Below, in pieces: positions 1 through 8,707 of a stretch of 64,000 bases of DNA (positions are counted from its first letter, which is position 1; each line of letters begins with the position of its first letter). Both the position numbers and the translations under genes were made by a program. Source of the DNA: Rubrivivax sp. (lineage in GTDB: Bacteria; Pseudomonadota; Gammaproteobacteria; Burkholderiales; Burkholderiaceae_C); contig JAIXRN010000056.1 in assembly GCA_027485165.1 (NCBI GenBank), positions 146,969 through 210,968 on the forward strand, in the 5' to 3' direction. Below the pieces are notes generated by a model, which ran no database searches, was not told the origin of the DNA, and worked only from the letters and a program-made list of their open reading frames with translations.

Positions 1-2
1 AC

Positions 3-1274
3 ATCGTGCTGGTGGTGAGTGTCGGCAACGAGAAGATGGTCGAATGGTCGGCCGCCAAGATCGACCCGAACGTGATGGCCGGCTATCTGCGCAAGGTGCG
101 CGCGGCCATCACCCAGCCCGTCACGACCAACGACAACTGGCTGCTGTGGGCTTCGGTGCCGCGCGTGATCGCCGAGACGGTGGACTTCGCCGCCGTGCAC
201 GTCTACCCCTTCCTGGACACCTTCTACGACCCGCTGCGCTACGACTGGCGACAGAAAAGCGTGCCCGAGGCGCAGCGTGCGCAGGCGATGATCAACGCCA
301 CCATCGTCGAAGCCAAGCAGCAGTTCGAAAACGCCCGCGTTGGGCTGGCGCGCATCGGTCTGCCGGACCTGCCCATGGTCATCGGCGAAACCGGCTGGGC
401 CGCGGTGGACGCCGCCGGCGGCCCGGCGCTGGCCTTCCGCGCCCACCCCGTCAACCAGAAGATGTACTTCGACGCGCTGCAGCAGTGGGCGCGCGACGGC
501 CGGCGCACCACCAACGGCCCGAAGGCGATCTTCTTCTTCCAGGCCTTCGACGAACCCTGGAAGCAGGGCGACGACGGCTGGGGCCTGTTCAACGTGCGGC
601 GCGAAGCGCGCTTCACGGTACAGAGCCTGGGCACCTGCGGCGTGACCTGGACCTGCGAGGCCGGCACCTACACCATGGCCGACGCCGTGAAGTGGGTGCC
701 GCCCACACTGAACCCAGCCGTGACCGCGCCGCGCTACACCTTGTTTGCAGACGCTGTCACCGCCGGCGAACAGCGCGCCGCCGGCCTGCGCTGGGACCCG
801 TTTGCCGCCAGCAGCTACCGTGAAACCCCGGCCGGCCTGCCTTCGGCCGACGGTGGCGTGCACTTCGAAGTCACGCCGAACCCGGTGGACTTCGGCTGGG
901 GCCTGTTCCTGTATTCCGACGCCGGGCGGCTGGAAAACCTCTCGGGCTTCAACAACGGGCGGCTGAACTTCCTGGTGCGCAGCGACGGCTACCCGGGCAA
1001 GATCGAAGTCGGCATCAGCACCGACACCGAAGACCGCGACGTGCAGGAAGCCTTCCTGCAGATCGGGCCGGGCGACTTCGGCTACTGCAACAGCAACGGC
1101 TGGTGCCCGGTGTCGATCCCGATCTCGGCCTTCCTGGCTGCGAACCCGAAGCTGGACCTGCGCTACGTGAACTTCCGCTTCATCGTGGCCGACCGCTACA
1201 GCTTCACCGGCAAGCCACTGAACCTGACGGGCCTGCCACCGGTGCGCATCGACGGCCTGCACTGGACGCGCTGA
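3..1274 (+). CDS. GH17-like beta-1,3-glucanase with C-terminal beta-sandwich domain (5' end outside window)
   Basis: The reading frame is already open at the left edge, so the N-terminus is missing. The visible part begins at the GH17 acid/base motif VGNE (Glu about residue 9 counting from the GTG at 6) and contains the nucleophile motif GETGW (Glu about residue 128), then an FDEPWK segment shared with the other two GH17 domains in this window. Residues 1-235 are the remaining TIM-barrel. Residues about 250-422 look like a separate beta-sandwich or carbohydrate-binding domain, rich in Gly, Phe and Asn. The likely role is cleavage of beta-1,3-glucan such as laminarin. It overlaps the next glycosidase gene by 4 nt, so the two are probably translationally coupled. 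Whether it carries a signal peptide cannot be seen. The family call is firm; the exact substrate is inference from context. Confidence 0.8.
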   Translation: MVLVVSVGNEKMVEWSAAKIDPNVMAGYLRKVRAAITQPVTTNDNWLLWASVPRVIAETVDFAAVHVYPFLDTFYDPLRYDWRQKSVPEAQRAQAMINATIVEAKQQFENARVGLARIGLPDLPMVIGETGWAAVDAAGGPALAFRAHPVNQKMYFDALQQWARDGRRTTNGPKAIFFFQAFDEPWKQGDDGWGLFNVRREARFTVQSLGTCGVTWTCEAGTYTMADAVKWVPPTLNPAVTAPRYTLFADAVTAGEQRAAGLRWDPFAASSYRETPAGLPSADGGVHFEVTPNPVDFGWGLFLYSDAGRLENLSGFNNGRLNFLVRSDGYPGKIEVGISTDTEDRDVQEAFLQIGPGDFGYCNSNGWCPVSIPISAFLAANPKLDLRYVNFRFIVADRYSFTGKPLNLTGLPPVRIDGLHWTR

Positions 1275-2671
1275 TGGCCGCACCGCTGGCTGCGCCGGCA
1301 CCGCTGCCCTGGGTGCTGAGCGCGCGTGACGAGCGCCACGGCCAGGCGCTGCGCCTGGCGCCGCAGCCGCCCCTGCAGCCCGCCGCAGAGGCCGGCGCCC
1401 ATGCCAGCGCGCCCGCGCGGCTGTGGGTGGACAGTACTCGGCGCTTCCAGGTGCTGGAAGGCTTCGGCGGCGCCTTCACCGAAGCCGCCGCCAGCACCTG
1501 GCTGAAGCTGTCGGCCGCCCAGCGCGACGCCCTGCTGCAGGCCTACTTCTGCCCGGCGCAGGGCCACGGCTACACCTTGTGCCGCGTGCACATGAACAGC
1601 TGCGACTTCGCGCTGGGCAACTACGCCCATGTGGACGAACCCGGCGACACCGCACTGCGGAGCTTCAGCATCGCCCGCGACCACCAGGCCCTGCTGCCGA
1701 TGATCCAGGCCGCGCAGCGCGTGGCCGCCAGCGCGGGGCGGCAGATCAAGCTGCTGGTGTCGCCCTGGAGCCCGCCGGGCTGGATGAAGGACAGCGGGCG
1801 CATGAACGACGGCGGCCGCCTGAAGCCCGAATACCGCGCCGCCTGGGCGCAGTGCTTCGTGCACTTCATCCGGGCCTATGAGGCTGCCGGCGTGCCGATC
1901 TGGGGGGTTTCCGTGCAGAACGAACCCGAGGCCCGCCAGCGTTGGGACAGCTGCTTGTACACCGCCGAAGAAGAACGCGACTTCGTGCGCGACCACCTGG
2001 GCCCTGCGCTGCATGCCGCCGGGCTGGCCCATGTGCGCGTGGTGGTGTGGGACCACAACCGCGACGCGATGGTGGAACGCGCCAGCGTCATCTATGGCGA
2101 CGCCGAGGCTGCCAAGTACATCTGGGGCACCGGCTTCCACTGGTACATGGAAGACCACTTCGACCACGTGCAGCTGGTGCACGACGCCTGGCCCGACAAG
2201 CAGCTGCTGTTCACGGAAGGCTGCCAGGAAGGCGGCCCGCACTGGGGGCGCTGGGAACTGGCCGAGCGATACGCGCGGTCGATGATCAACGACCTGAACC
2301 GCTGGACCGTGGGCTGGATCGACTGGAACCTGCTGCTGGACGAACAGGGCGGGCCCAACCACGTGGGCAATTTCTGCAGCGCGCCCTTCCTGGCCGTACC
2401 CGCTGAAGACGGCCTGCACGCGCAGAGCTCCTACGCCGCACTGGGCCACTTCACGCGCTATGCCCAGCCGGGCGCGCAGCGCGTGCTGTGCGCCGCCACG
2501 CGCGAAGCGCTGGAATGCACGGCTTTCGCCAACCCCGACGGCAGCCTGGCCGTGGTGGTGCTGAACCGCAGCGACCACGACCTGGCCTTTTCCCTGGCCA
2601 TCGACGGCGTGGCCCATGCGGCCGACCTGCCGGCGCATGCCATGGCCACCTATACGCGGCCCGCCGCATGA
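1274..2671 (+). CDS. GH30 family glucosylceramidase-like beta-glucosidase/glucanase
   Basis: A 465-residue glycosidase. It has the GH30 opening EGFGGAFTE, the acid/base motif VQNEPE (Glu217) and the nucleophile motif LLFTEGCQE (Glu315), followed by the usual C-terminal beta-sandwich ending in a conserved NRSDHD-type strand. Bacterial GH30 enzymes of this kind cleave beta-1,6- or beta-1,3-linked glucosides; beside GH17, GH16 and GH1 enzymes a job on the beta-1,6 branches of laminarin is plausible, but this is inference. No signal peptide is visible, so it is probably cytoplasmic. The ATG at 1274 overlaps the stop of the preceding gene (ATGA). The open frame extends upstream to 1103, but that part overlaps the GH17 gene and does not resemble GH30. 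The transporter gene follows after 10 nt. Confidence 0.9.
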   Translation: MAAPLAAPAPLPWVLSARDERHGQALRLAPQPPLQPAAEAGAHASAPARLWVDSTRRFQVLEGFGGAFTEAAASTWLKLSAAQRDALLQAYFCPAQGHGYTLCRVHMNSCDFALGNYAHVDEPGDTALRSFSIARDHQALLPMIQAAQRVAASAGRQIKLLVSPWSPPGWMKDSGRMNDGGRLKPEYRAAWAQCFVHFIRAYEAAGVPIWGVSVQNEPEARQRWDSCLYTAEEERDFVRDHLGPALHAAGLAHVRVVVWDHNRDAMVERASVIYGDAEAAKYIWGTGFHWYMEDHFDHVQLVHDAWPDKQLLFTEGCQEGGPHWGRWELAERYARSMINDLNRWTVGWIDWNLLLDEQGGPNHVGNFCSAPFLAVPAEDGLHAQSSYAALGHFTRYAQPGAQRVLCAATREALECTAFANPDGSLAVVVLNRSDHDLAFSLAIDGVAHAADLPAHAMATYTRPAA

Positions 2672-2681
2672 AGGGCCCGTT

Positions 2682-5024
2682 ATGAGCGCTAGCCACAAGG
2701 TCCCGTTCGGCCACAAGGTGGCCTTCGGTCTGGGCATGCTGGCCAACCAGATGTTCCCGGCCGTGCTGGGCATCTTCATGGTGGTGCTGGTGCAGGACAT
2801 GGGCTTCCCCACCTGGATGTGGGGCATCCTGTTCTTCCTGCCCCGCGCCTACGACGCCGTGCTGGACCCGATCATGGGTTTCGTATCGGACAACACGCGC
2901 TCGCGCTGGGGGCGGCGGCGGCAGTACGTGTTCGTCGGCGCCATCATGCTGGGTGTGTCCTTCATGGCCATGTGGCAGCTGCACCGGGCCGACGGGCTGA
3001 CTTACAACTTCTTCTACTTCCTGATCTGGTCGCTGGTGTTCTTCACCGGCCTGACGGTCTTCAGCATCCCCTACGTGGCCATGGGCTACGAGATGAGCGA
3101 CGACTTCCACGAACGCACCAGCATCATGGCGGTGGCGCAGTGGATCGGTCAGTGGGCCTGGGTCATCGCGCCCTGGTTCTGGGTGGTGATGTACGACCCG
3201 GCCTGGTTTCCCAACGCCGACACGGCCGCGCGCAGCCTGTCGGTCTGGGTGGGCGTGGCCTGCATGCTGCTGGCGATGGTGCCCGCGCTCTTCATTCCCA
3301 GCCGGTCGACGCTGAACGACACCCACCTGGTACCGCTGACGCTGGCCAACGTGGGCGCCGGCGTGAAGGAACTGCTGGCCGGCTTCAAGGAAGCCTTTGC
3401 CTGCGCGCCCTTTCGCAAGCTGTGCTTCAGCACCTTCCTGATCTTCAACGCCTTCAACACGGTGGCGTCGTTCTCGTTCTTCATCGTCGTCTACCACCTG
3501 TTCAACGGCAACACGGCGGCAGCCGGCATCTGGCCGACGCTGTTTGGCAGCGTCGGCGCACTCATCACCACCTTCGCCGTGATTCCCACCGTGGCCTGGA
3601 TGTCCGGGAAGGTGGGCAAGAAAAAAGCTTTCATGGTGTCGCAGGGCATATCGCTCATCGGCTATGTGTTGCTGTGGTTCCTGATGGTGCCCAGCAAGCC
3701 CTGGATGTTCATGCTCGCCCTGCCCTTCTTCAGCTTCGGCATCGGCGGGCTGTTCACGCTGATGATGTCGATGACGGCCGATGTCTGCGACCTGGACGAA
3801 CTGGCCACCGGCAAGCGGCGCGAAGGCGTGTTCGGTGCCATCTACTGGTGGATGGTGAAGCTGGGCTTTGCTGTGGCGGGCCTGCTGAGCGGCGCGATCA
3901 TGGCCTTCGTCGCCTTCACGCCCGGCGCACCGATGCAGCCCGACGGCGCGGTGGACGGACTGCGCCTGTTCTATTCCGGCGTACCGATCGTCGGTACCCT
4001 GCTGGCCCTGTGGGTGATGCGCGACTACGACCTGGACGAGGCCCGCGCCGTGGAAGTGGCAGGCGAACTGGAACGGCGCCGGCAGCACGCTGCCGCAGCG
4101 GCATCTCGCGGCTCTGGCGCGCGCACCTGGCTGGCCGACCATGGTCTGGAACTGGCGTCCCAGGAGCGGTCGCCCCTGGCCGGGCAGACACACGCCGAGA
4201 TTGCCACCCGCTTCACTGAACTGCGCGCCGCCGGCCTCTACGGTCTGTGCTTCAGCGCCTATGCGCAGGGCCAGGGGGCGGGCGACACGATTGCTGCAGA
4301 CCAAGTGCGCCGCCGTATCGCGGTGATCGCGCCGCACACGCGCTGGGTGCGGTCCTTCGCCTGCACCGAAGGCCATGAACAGATACCCGCCATCGCCCGC
4401 GAGCACGGCCTGAAGACGATGGTCGGCGCATGGATTGGCGCCGACCGTGAACGAAACGAACGCGAAATCCAGGGCCTGATCCAGCTGGCCCAGGCCGGGC
4501 TGGTGAACATCGCCGTGGTCGGCAACGAAGTGCTGCTGCGCGGTGAACTGCCGGAAACCGAACTGCTGGCCTACATCCAACGCGTGCGCGCGGCCGTGCC
4601 GGCCGACGTGCCCGTGAGCTGCGTGGACGCCTATTACCTGTTCCTGGAACGTCCGGCGCTCACGGCGGCCTGTGACGTGCTGCTGCCCAACTGCTACCCC
4701 TTCTGGGAAGGCGCCGACATCGGCTGGGCCGCGCACTACCTGCGCCGCATGCACGCCCTGGTGCAGGCTGCCGGCGGCGACAAGCGCGTGATGGTCGCCG
4801 AAACCGGCTGGCCCGGCAGCGGCCAGGCCGTGGGCGATGCCGTGCCATCGGCGGAAAACGCCATGCGCTACTTCATCGATGTGCAGCAATGGGCACGGCG
4901 TGAAGGCATCAAGCTCTTCTACTTCTCGTCCTTCGACGAGCCCTGGAAGCTGCGGCAAGAAGGCGAAGTCGGCACGCAGTGGGGCCTGTGGGACAAGGAC
5001 GAGCGCCCGAAGTACGGGGCTTGA
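2682..5024 (+). CDS. MFS sugar:cation symporter fused to a GH17 beta-1,3-glucanase domain
   Basis: One uninterrupted 780-residue frame. Residues 1 to about 450 form a 12-helix major facilitator of the glycoside-pentoside-hexuronide:cation symporter type (early FGLGMLANQ segment, DNTRSRWGRRR loop after helix 2, cytosolic TGKRREGVFG segment). After a short Ala/Arg-rich linker, residues about 510-780 are a complete GH17 domain with VGNEVLLR (Glu616) and ETGWPG (Glu707) as the catalytic pair. Both termini of such symporters lie in the cytosol, so the hydrolase should face the cytoplasm and could cut oligosaccharides as they enter. The GH17 half is paralogous to the separate gene at 5110-6048. The start is the ATG at 2682, 10 nt after the GH30 stop; the open frame before it is GH30 coding sequence. 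The fusion itself is directly seen; the coupled transport-hydrolysis role is inferred. Confidence 0.9.
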   Translation: MSASHKVPFGHKVAFGLGMLANQMFPAVLGIFMVVLVQDMGFPTWMWGILFFLPRAYDAVLDPIMGFVSDNTRSRWGRRRQYVFVGAIMLGVSFMAMWQLHRADGLTYNFFYFLIWSLVFFTGLTVFSIPYVAMGYEMSDDFHERTSIMAVAQWIGQWAWVIAPWFWVVMYDPAWFPNADTAARSLSVWVGVACMLLAMVPALFIPSRSTLNDTHLVPLTLANVGAGVKELLAGFKEAFACAPFRKLCFSTFLIFNAFNTVASFSFFIVVYHLFNGNTAAAGIWPTLFGSVGALITTFAVIPTVAWMSGKVGKKKAFMVSQGISLIGYVLLWFLMVPSKPWMFMLALPFFSFGIGGLFTLMMSMTADVCDLDELATGKRREGVFGAIYWWMVKLGFAVAGLLSGAIMAFVAFTPGAPMQPDGAVDGLRLFYSGVPIVGTLLALWVMRDYDLDEARAVEVAGELERRRQHAAAAASRGSGARTWLADHGLELASQERSPLAGQTHAEIATRFTELRAAGLYGLCFSAYAQGQGAGDTIAADQVRRRIAVIAPHTRWVRSFACTEGHEQIPAIAREHGLKTMVGAWIGADRERNEREIQGLIQLAQAGLVNIAVVGNEVLLRGELPETELLAYIQRVRAAVPADVPVSCVDAYYLFLERPALTAACDVLLPNCYPFWEGADIGWAAHYLRRMHALVQAAGGDKRVMVAETGWPGSGQAVGDAVPSAENAMRYFIDVQQWARREGIKLFYFSSFDEPWKLRQEGEVGTQWGLWDKDERPKYGA

Positions 5025-5109
5025 TGCAAGGGCGAACTGGCCTACGGGGCCAGGCTGGGCTGCTCTGGGCCATCAGCTGCCGCCCAGGCCCCGGGCATCC
5101 GGCTGAAGA

Positions 5110-6048
5110 TCAGCCGAACTTCAGCTTCGCGTCCTTGTCCCACAACCCCCAGAAGGCGCCCACGTCGCCTTCTGCGCCCACTTTCCAGGCCTCGTCGAAG
5201 GCTGCGAAGTGGAACCACTCGATGCCTTCGCTTTCGGCCCAGGCGGCGGTGTCGACGAAGTACTGCATGGCCGCCTCGTGGCCGGGCACGGCGGCGTGGA
5301 AAGCGCTGCCCTGGTCAGGCCAGCCGGTTTCGCTGATCAGCACGCGCTTGCCGGGGGCGGCGGCGCGGGTCTTGGCCAGCATGCGCTGCATGTAGGGCAG
5401 CGCCTGGTCGCGCGGGCAGCCTTCCCAGAAGGGGTAGCAGTTCGTCATCACCACATCGCAGGCTGCGGTCACGCGCGGGTGCTTTTCGAACAGGAAGTAG
5501 GCGTCGACATAGCCCACCGGCACGCCCGGCAGCGCCTGCTTCACGCGTTCGATGCAGGCGATCAGTTCGTCTTCGCCCAGGTCTTCGCGCAGCAGCACTT
5601 CGTTGCCCACGGCCACGATGTCGGCATGGCCGGCTTTGGCCACGGCGATGACGCCTTGCAGTTCGCGTTCGTTGATCTCGGCGTCGGTGCCCAGCCAGGC
5701 GCCCACCAGCGTCTTCAGGCCCAGCGCGTGGGCGATGGCGGGCGTCTGTTCATGGCCGTCGGTGCAGGAAAAGCTGCGCACCCAGTGCGCGTGCGGCTGC
5801 ACGATGGCCAGCCGTTCGCGGATCTGTGCGGCGCTGACCTGAGAACCCGGCTGCTGGCCTTCCAGATACGGGCTAAAGCACAGGCCGTGCACGCCGCGCG
5901 CCAGGGTGGCGCGGAAGGCTTCGTCCAGGCGCGCGCGCTCGGCCGGCGGCAGGGCCGGCGGGGGTGCGGTGACGGGCTGCACACCTGGCTGAAACGTGCT
6001 GCCGCTGCCGCGCTCGTTGCCGGGCGGGGTGGGGTGGGGTCGGCTCAT
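5110..6048 (-). CDS. GH17 family beta-1,3-glucanase/exo-glucosidase, cytoplasmic
   Basis: A 312-residue protein that is almost entirely a GH17 barrel. The acid/base motif is VGNEVLLR (Glu150) and the nucleophile is in SETGWPD (Glu240). It shares long stretches with the C-terminal half of the symporter fusion, for example NCYPFWEG and WGLWDKD. The start is chosen at ATG 6048 because GGAGA lies 8 nt upstream and the family similarity begins soon after; the open frame upstream is antisense-like noise. No signal peptide is seen. It is the last gene of a GH1-GH16-GH17 minus-strand set, 74 nt behind GH16, and its 3' end faces the 3' end of the fusion gene with only 85 nt between them. The likely substrates are beta-1,3-gluco-oligosaccharides. 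Confidence 0.87.
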   Translation of the reverse strand: MSRPHPTPPGNERGSGSTFQPGVQPVTAPPPALPPAERARLDEAFRATLARGVHGLCFSPYLEGQQPGSQVSAAQIRERLAIVQPHAHWVRSFSCTDGHEQTPAIAHALGLKTLVGAWLGTDAEINERELQGVIAVAKAGHADIVAVGNEVLLREDLGEDELIACIERVKQALPGVPVGYVDAYFLFEKHPRVTAACDVVMTNCYPFWEGCPRDQALPYMQRMLAKTRAAAPGKRVLISETGWPDQGSAFHAAVPGHEAAMQYFVDTAAWAESEGIEWFHFAAFDEAWKVGAEGDVGAFWGLWDKDAKLKFG

Positions 6049-6122
6049 GGGCTTGTCTCCGCGGGATGTTCTTGTCGTTGGGCTTGATGGCCTTATGGCC
6101 TTATGGCTAGTAGGCCGGGCCT

Positions 6123-7040
6123 CTACAGCCGGCGCTCGGCCACGTGGCCAGGCTCCCAGGGCATCACGCCCGGGCCGCGCGCGGCGGCGGGGCCATAGCC
6201 GCCCTGTCTGTCGTAGACGCGCACGTAGTCCACTACCAACTCGGCCGGGAAGGGTGTCTGCGGGTTCGGGTGGCCTGGGAAGTTGCCGCCCACGGCCACG
6301 TTCATCAGCAGGTAGAAGGGCTGGTCGAAAGGTGCCGGCCACGGGTTCAGATCGGCTTCCGATGCCGCTTCCACGCCCTGCCCGCCTTCGAGCCGGCTGC
6401 TGCTCCACCAGTGGCGGTAGGTGCAGGTCTGCACTTCGTCGACGAAGAAGCGGATCTCGCCCGGTTCCCATTCCACGGCGTAGGTGTGCCAGTCCGACAC
6501 CTGGCTGCCGCCTGGCAGCCGGTGCGTGGTGGTGATGAGCGAGCGCCGGGGATAGGACGAACCGAAGTGCAGGCTGTTCAGCACTTCATGCGGTTCCTCG
6601 CCCACGATTTCCATCAGGTCGATCTCGCCGCTGGCGGCCCAGCCGCCGTAATGGTCGTCCACCGGCAGCATCCAGATCGCCGGCCACAGGCCCTTGCCCC
6701 AGGGCACGCGCGCGCGCACTTCCACGCGGCCGTACAGCTTGCTGAACAGCACCCGGCCGTCGCGTGCCTTGGTCTTCAGCCGCGCCGACGTGTAGCCGCA
6801 GCCATGCAGCGGCGCCTTCACGGCGCGGATGAACAGGCAGCTGTCGCGCAGCTGCACGTTTTCGGGGTCGCCGGTGTAGTACTGCAGTTCCTCGTTGCCC
6901 CAGCCCGGCACCCACTGGTGCACGCGGTAGTCGTAGAAACCGTTGCCGAGGTCGAAGTCCCATTTGCTGCGGTCGATGGCGCTGCCTTCGAACTCGTCTT
7001 GCCAGACCAGGGTCCAGCCAGGGCGTTGGTGTGCGTTCAT
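6123..7040 (-). CDS. GH16 family endo-beta-1,3-glucanase (laminarinase)
   Basis: A 305-residue single-domain GH16 protein. The catalytic signature is GEIDLMEIVG, giving Glu139 as nucleophile, Asp141 as helper and Glu144 as acid/base. It has the extra Met of the laminarinase-type bulged active-site strand. WPAIWML before the signature and NVAVGG near the C-terminus are also typical. Enzymes of this type cut internal beta-1,3-glucan bonds. The chosen ATG at 7040 gives MNAHQRPGW followed directly by the first GH16 strand (WQDEFEG). Thus there is no signal peptide and export is not supported, which is unusual for an endo-acting enzyme on a large polymer. It lies 62 nt behind the GH1 gene. Confidence 0.9.
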   Translation of the reverse strand: MNAHQRPGWTLVWQDEFEGSAIDRSKWDFDLGNGFYDYRVHQWVPGWGNEELQYYTGDPENVQLRDSCLFIRAVKAPLHGCGYTSARLKTKARDGRVLFSKLYGRVEVRARVPWGKGLWPAIWMLPVDDHYGGWAASGEIDLMEIVGEEPHEVLNSLHFGSSYPRRSLITTTHRLPGGSQVSDWHTYAVEWEPGEIRFFVDEVQTCTYRHWWSSSRLEGGQGVEAASEADLNPWPAPFDQPFYLLMNVAVGGNFPGHPNPQTPFPAELVVDYVRVYDRQGGYGPAAARGPGVMPWEPGHVAERRL

Positions 7041-7102
7041 GGGTTGGCGGTGGGGTGACGGTGGCAAGGCGGGCCTGCGGCCCGGGGCTGGCGGATCGCA
7101 GA

Positions 7103-8482
7103 TCAGGCCGCGGCCGCGGCCACCGGTGCGCGCTGGGCGTGCTGGGCCTGCAGGAAGTCGCGGTACCAGAGGTAGCTGTCCTTGGGTGTGCGCTGCAGCG
7201 TGGCGTAGTCCACGTGCACGATGCCGAAGCGCTTGGCGTAGCCCGATGCCCATTCGAAGTTGTCCATCAGGCTCCAGACCATGTAGCCCACCATGGGCAC
7301 GCCCTGGGCCAGCGCGTCGCCCACCGCGGCGATGTGGCTGGCGATGTAGTCGGTGCGTTCCTGGTCGTGCACGCGCGGGCCGGCGTCGGTCTGCACCAGG
7401 GTGTCCTGGAAGGCAGCGCCGTTCTCCTTCACGTACAGCGGCGGCAGCTGCCAGTCGCGGTGCATGCGCAGCAGCAGTTCGGTCAGGCCTTCGGGCACGA
7501 TTTCCCAGCCCATGTCCGTCAGCGGCTTGCCGCCCTGGTGCACGTTCCAGGCGCCGCTGGCGCTGACCACGCCGCGGGTGTAGTAATTGACGCCGAGGAA
7601 GTCCATGGGCGTGGCGATGATGTCCATGTCGCCGGGCTGCACCTGCGGGGCGTCGCTGCCCAGGTGCTGCCACACGTCTTCGGGGTACTGGCCCTTGAAC
7701 AGCGGGTCCATGTACCAGCGCACCGAACGGCCGTCTTCCAGGCGCGCGGCGGCCGCGTCTTCAGGGCTGCTGGTGGCCGGGCCGATGGGCGACAGGTTCA
7801 GCACGATGCCCAGCCGCGCCGGGCAGCCGTCGGCGCGCAGGGCCTGCAGCGCCAGGCCGTGGCTCAACAGCAGGTGGTGCGCCACCTGCATGGCGGTACC
7901 GCGGTGGCGCTGGCCGGGCGCGAAGATGCCGTGTTCATGGCCCAGCACCGCCATCACCCAGGGTTCGTTGTGGGTGGTGATGCTGACCACGCGGTGGCCC
8001 AGACGCGCTGCTGCCAGCCGGGCGTAGTCGACGAAGCGGTGCACGGTCTCGCGCGCCGCCCAGCCGCCCTGGTCCTGCAGCGCCTGCGGCAGGTCCCAGT
8101 GGTTCAGCGTGAGGTAGGGCTTGATGCCGCGGCGGATCAGCCCGTCCACCAGCCGTTCGTAGAAGGCCATACCGGCTTCGTTCACGGGGCCGCTGCCGCT
8201 GGGCTGCACGCGCGGCCAGCTCATCGAAAAGCGATAGGCGTCCACGCCCAGGCCGGCGATCAGGTCCAGGTCGGATTCCAGCCGGTGGTAGTGGTCGCAG
8301 GCCAGGTCGCCGTTGGACCCGTCGGCGATCGCGCCGGGCTGGCGGCAGAAGCGGTCCCAGATCGATTCGCCCCTGCCGTCGGCCTGCGCTGCGCCTTCGA
8401 TCTGGAAGGCGCTGGTGGCCACCCCCCAGACGAAATCTGGCGGAAACGGGTGCTGGGGATGCAGGGGGACGGGTGAGTTCAT
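7103..8482 (-). CDS. GH1 family beta-glucosidase
   Basis: A 459-residue protein of normal GH1 length. It has the N-terminal family signature (FVWGVATSAFQIEG, then GRGESIWD), the acid/base motif THNEPW (Glu173) and the nucleophile motif YVKENG (Glu353), and ends with the usual DNFEW and KRFGIVHVDY segments. It releases glucose from the non-reducing end of beta-gluco-oligosaccharides and is the expected last step after the endo- and exo-glucanases nearby. No signal peptide is visible. It is first in the minus-strand GH1-GH16-GH17 set. The start at ATG 8482 puts the family similarity close to the N-terminus. A palindromic operator lies 139 nt upstream. Confidence 0.94.
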   Translation of the reverse strand: MNSPVPLHPQHPFPPDFVWGVATSAFQIEGAAQADGRGESIWDRFCRQPGAIADGSNGDLACDHYHRLESDLDLIAGLGVDAYRFSMSWPRVQPSGSGPVNEAGMAFYERLVDGLIRRGIKPYLTLNHWDLPQALQDQGGWAARETVHRFVDYARLAAARLGHRVVSITTHNEPWVMAVLGHEHGIFAPGQRHRGTAMQVAHHLLLSHGLALQALRADGCPARLGIVLNLSPIGPATSSPEDAAAARLEDGRSVRWYMDPLFKGQYPEDVWQHLGSDAPQVQPGDMDIIATPMDFLGVNYYTRGVVSASGAWNVHQGGKPLTDMGWEIVPEGLTELLLRMHRDWQLPPLYVKENGAAFQDTLVQTDAGPRVHDQERTDYIASHIAAVGDALAQGVPMVGYMVWSLMDNFEWASGYAKRFGIVHVDYATLQRTPKDSYLWYRDFLQAQHAQRAPVAAAAA

Positions 8483-8620
8483 GGGCGACGGTGGGCGGCA
8501 GTGCTGGCCGCGCGGCTGCACGGCGAGCCTGTTGAACGGCGCAAGCACCTTCCAGACCATGGCCGGGCTTGCCGCCCTGCGCCGCCTGCCTGTGGGCCTG
8601 CCCAGGCACTTTTGCCAGCG

Positions 8621-8640
8621 TTTTGAAAGCGCTTTCAAAA
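8621..8640. promoter_or_regulatory. Perfect 20-bp palindromic operator, LacI-family type
   Basis: TTTTGAAAGCGCTTTCAAAA is an exact inverted repeat with a central CG, the form bound by LacI/GalR-type dimers. It lies between the LacI-family gene (3' end at 8708) and the GH1 start (8482), directly after a candidate -10 box. It is most likely where the adjacent regulator represses the glucosidase operon; binding itself is inferred. Confidence 0.75.
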
Positions 8641-8649
8641 GTCGTGGCG

Positions 8650-8678
8650 AGTGTGCTTGCAGCCCTGTCGGCTGTCAA
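8650..8678 (-). promoter_or_regulatory. Candidate sigma70 promoter for the GH1-GH16-GH17 operon
   Basis: On the minus strand a perfect TTGACA (8678-8673) is followed after 17 nt by CACACT (8655-8650), a weak -10. Transcription would begin near 8643, at the edge of the palindrome at 8621-8640, so a bound repressor would cover the start site. The -35 and spacing are good; the -10 is poor. Confidence 0.5.
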
Positions 8679-8707
8679 CCGGGGATAAAGCCGGGGTCAG
8701 GCCGGGG

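Noticed and set aside
2451..4958. Open frame of 835 codons on the minus strand opposite GH30 and the symporter fusion
   Set aside because: Composition is His/Gln/Gly-rich as expected for antisense of high-GC genes; the opposite strand has clear domains and catalytic motifs.
6080..6116. Short direct repeat of GGCCTTAT between GH16 and GH17
   Set aside because: Only two short copies in a 74-nt spacer; no sign of function or mobility.
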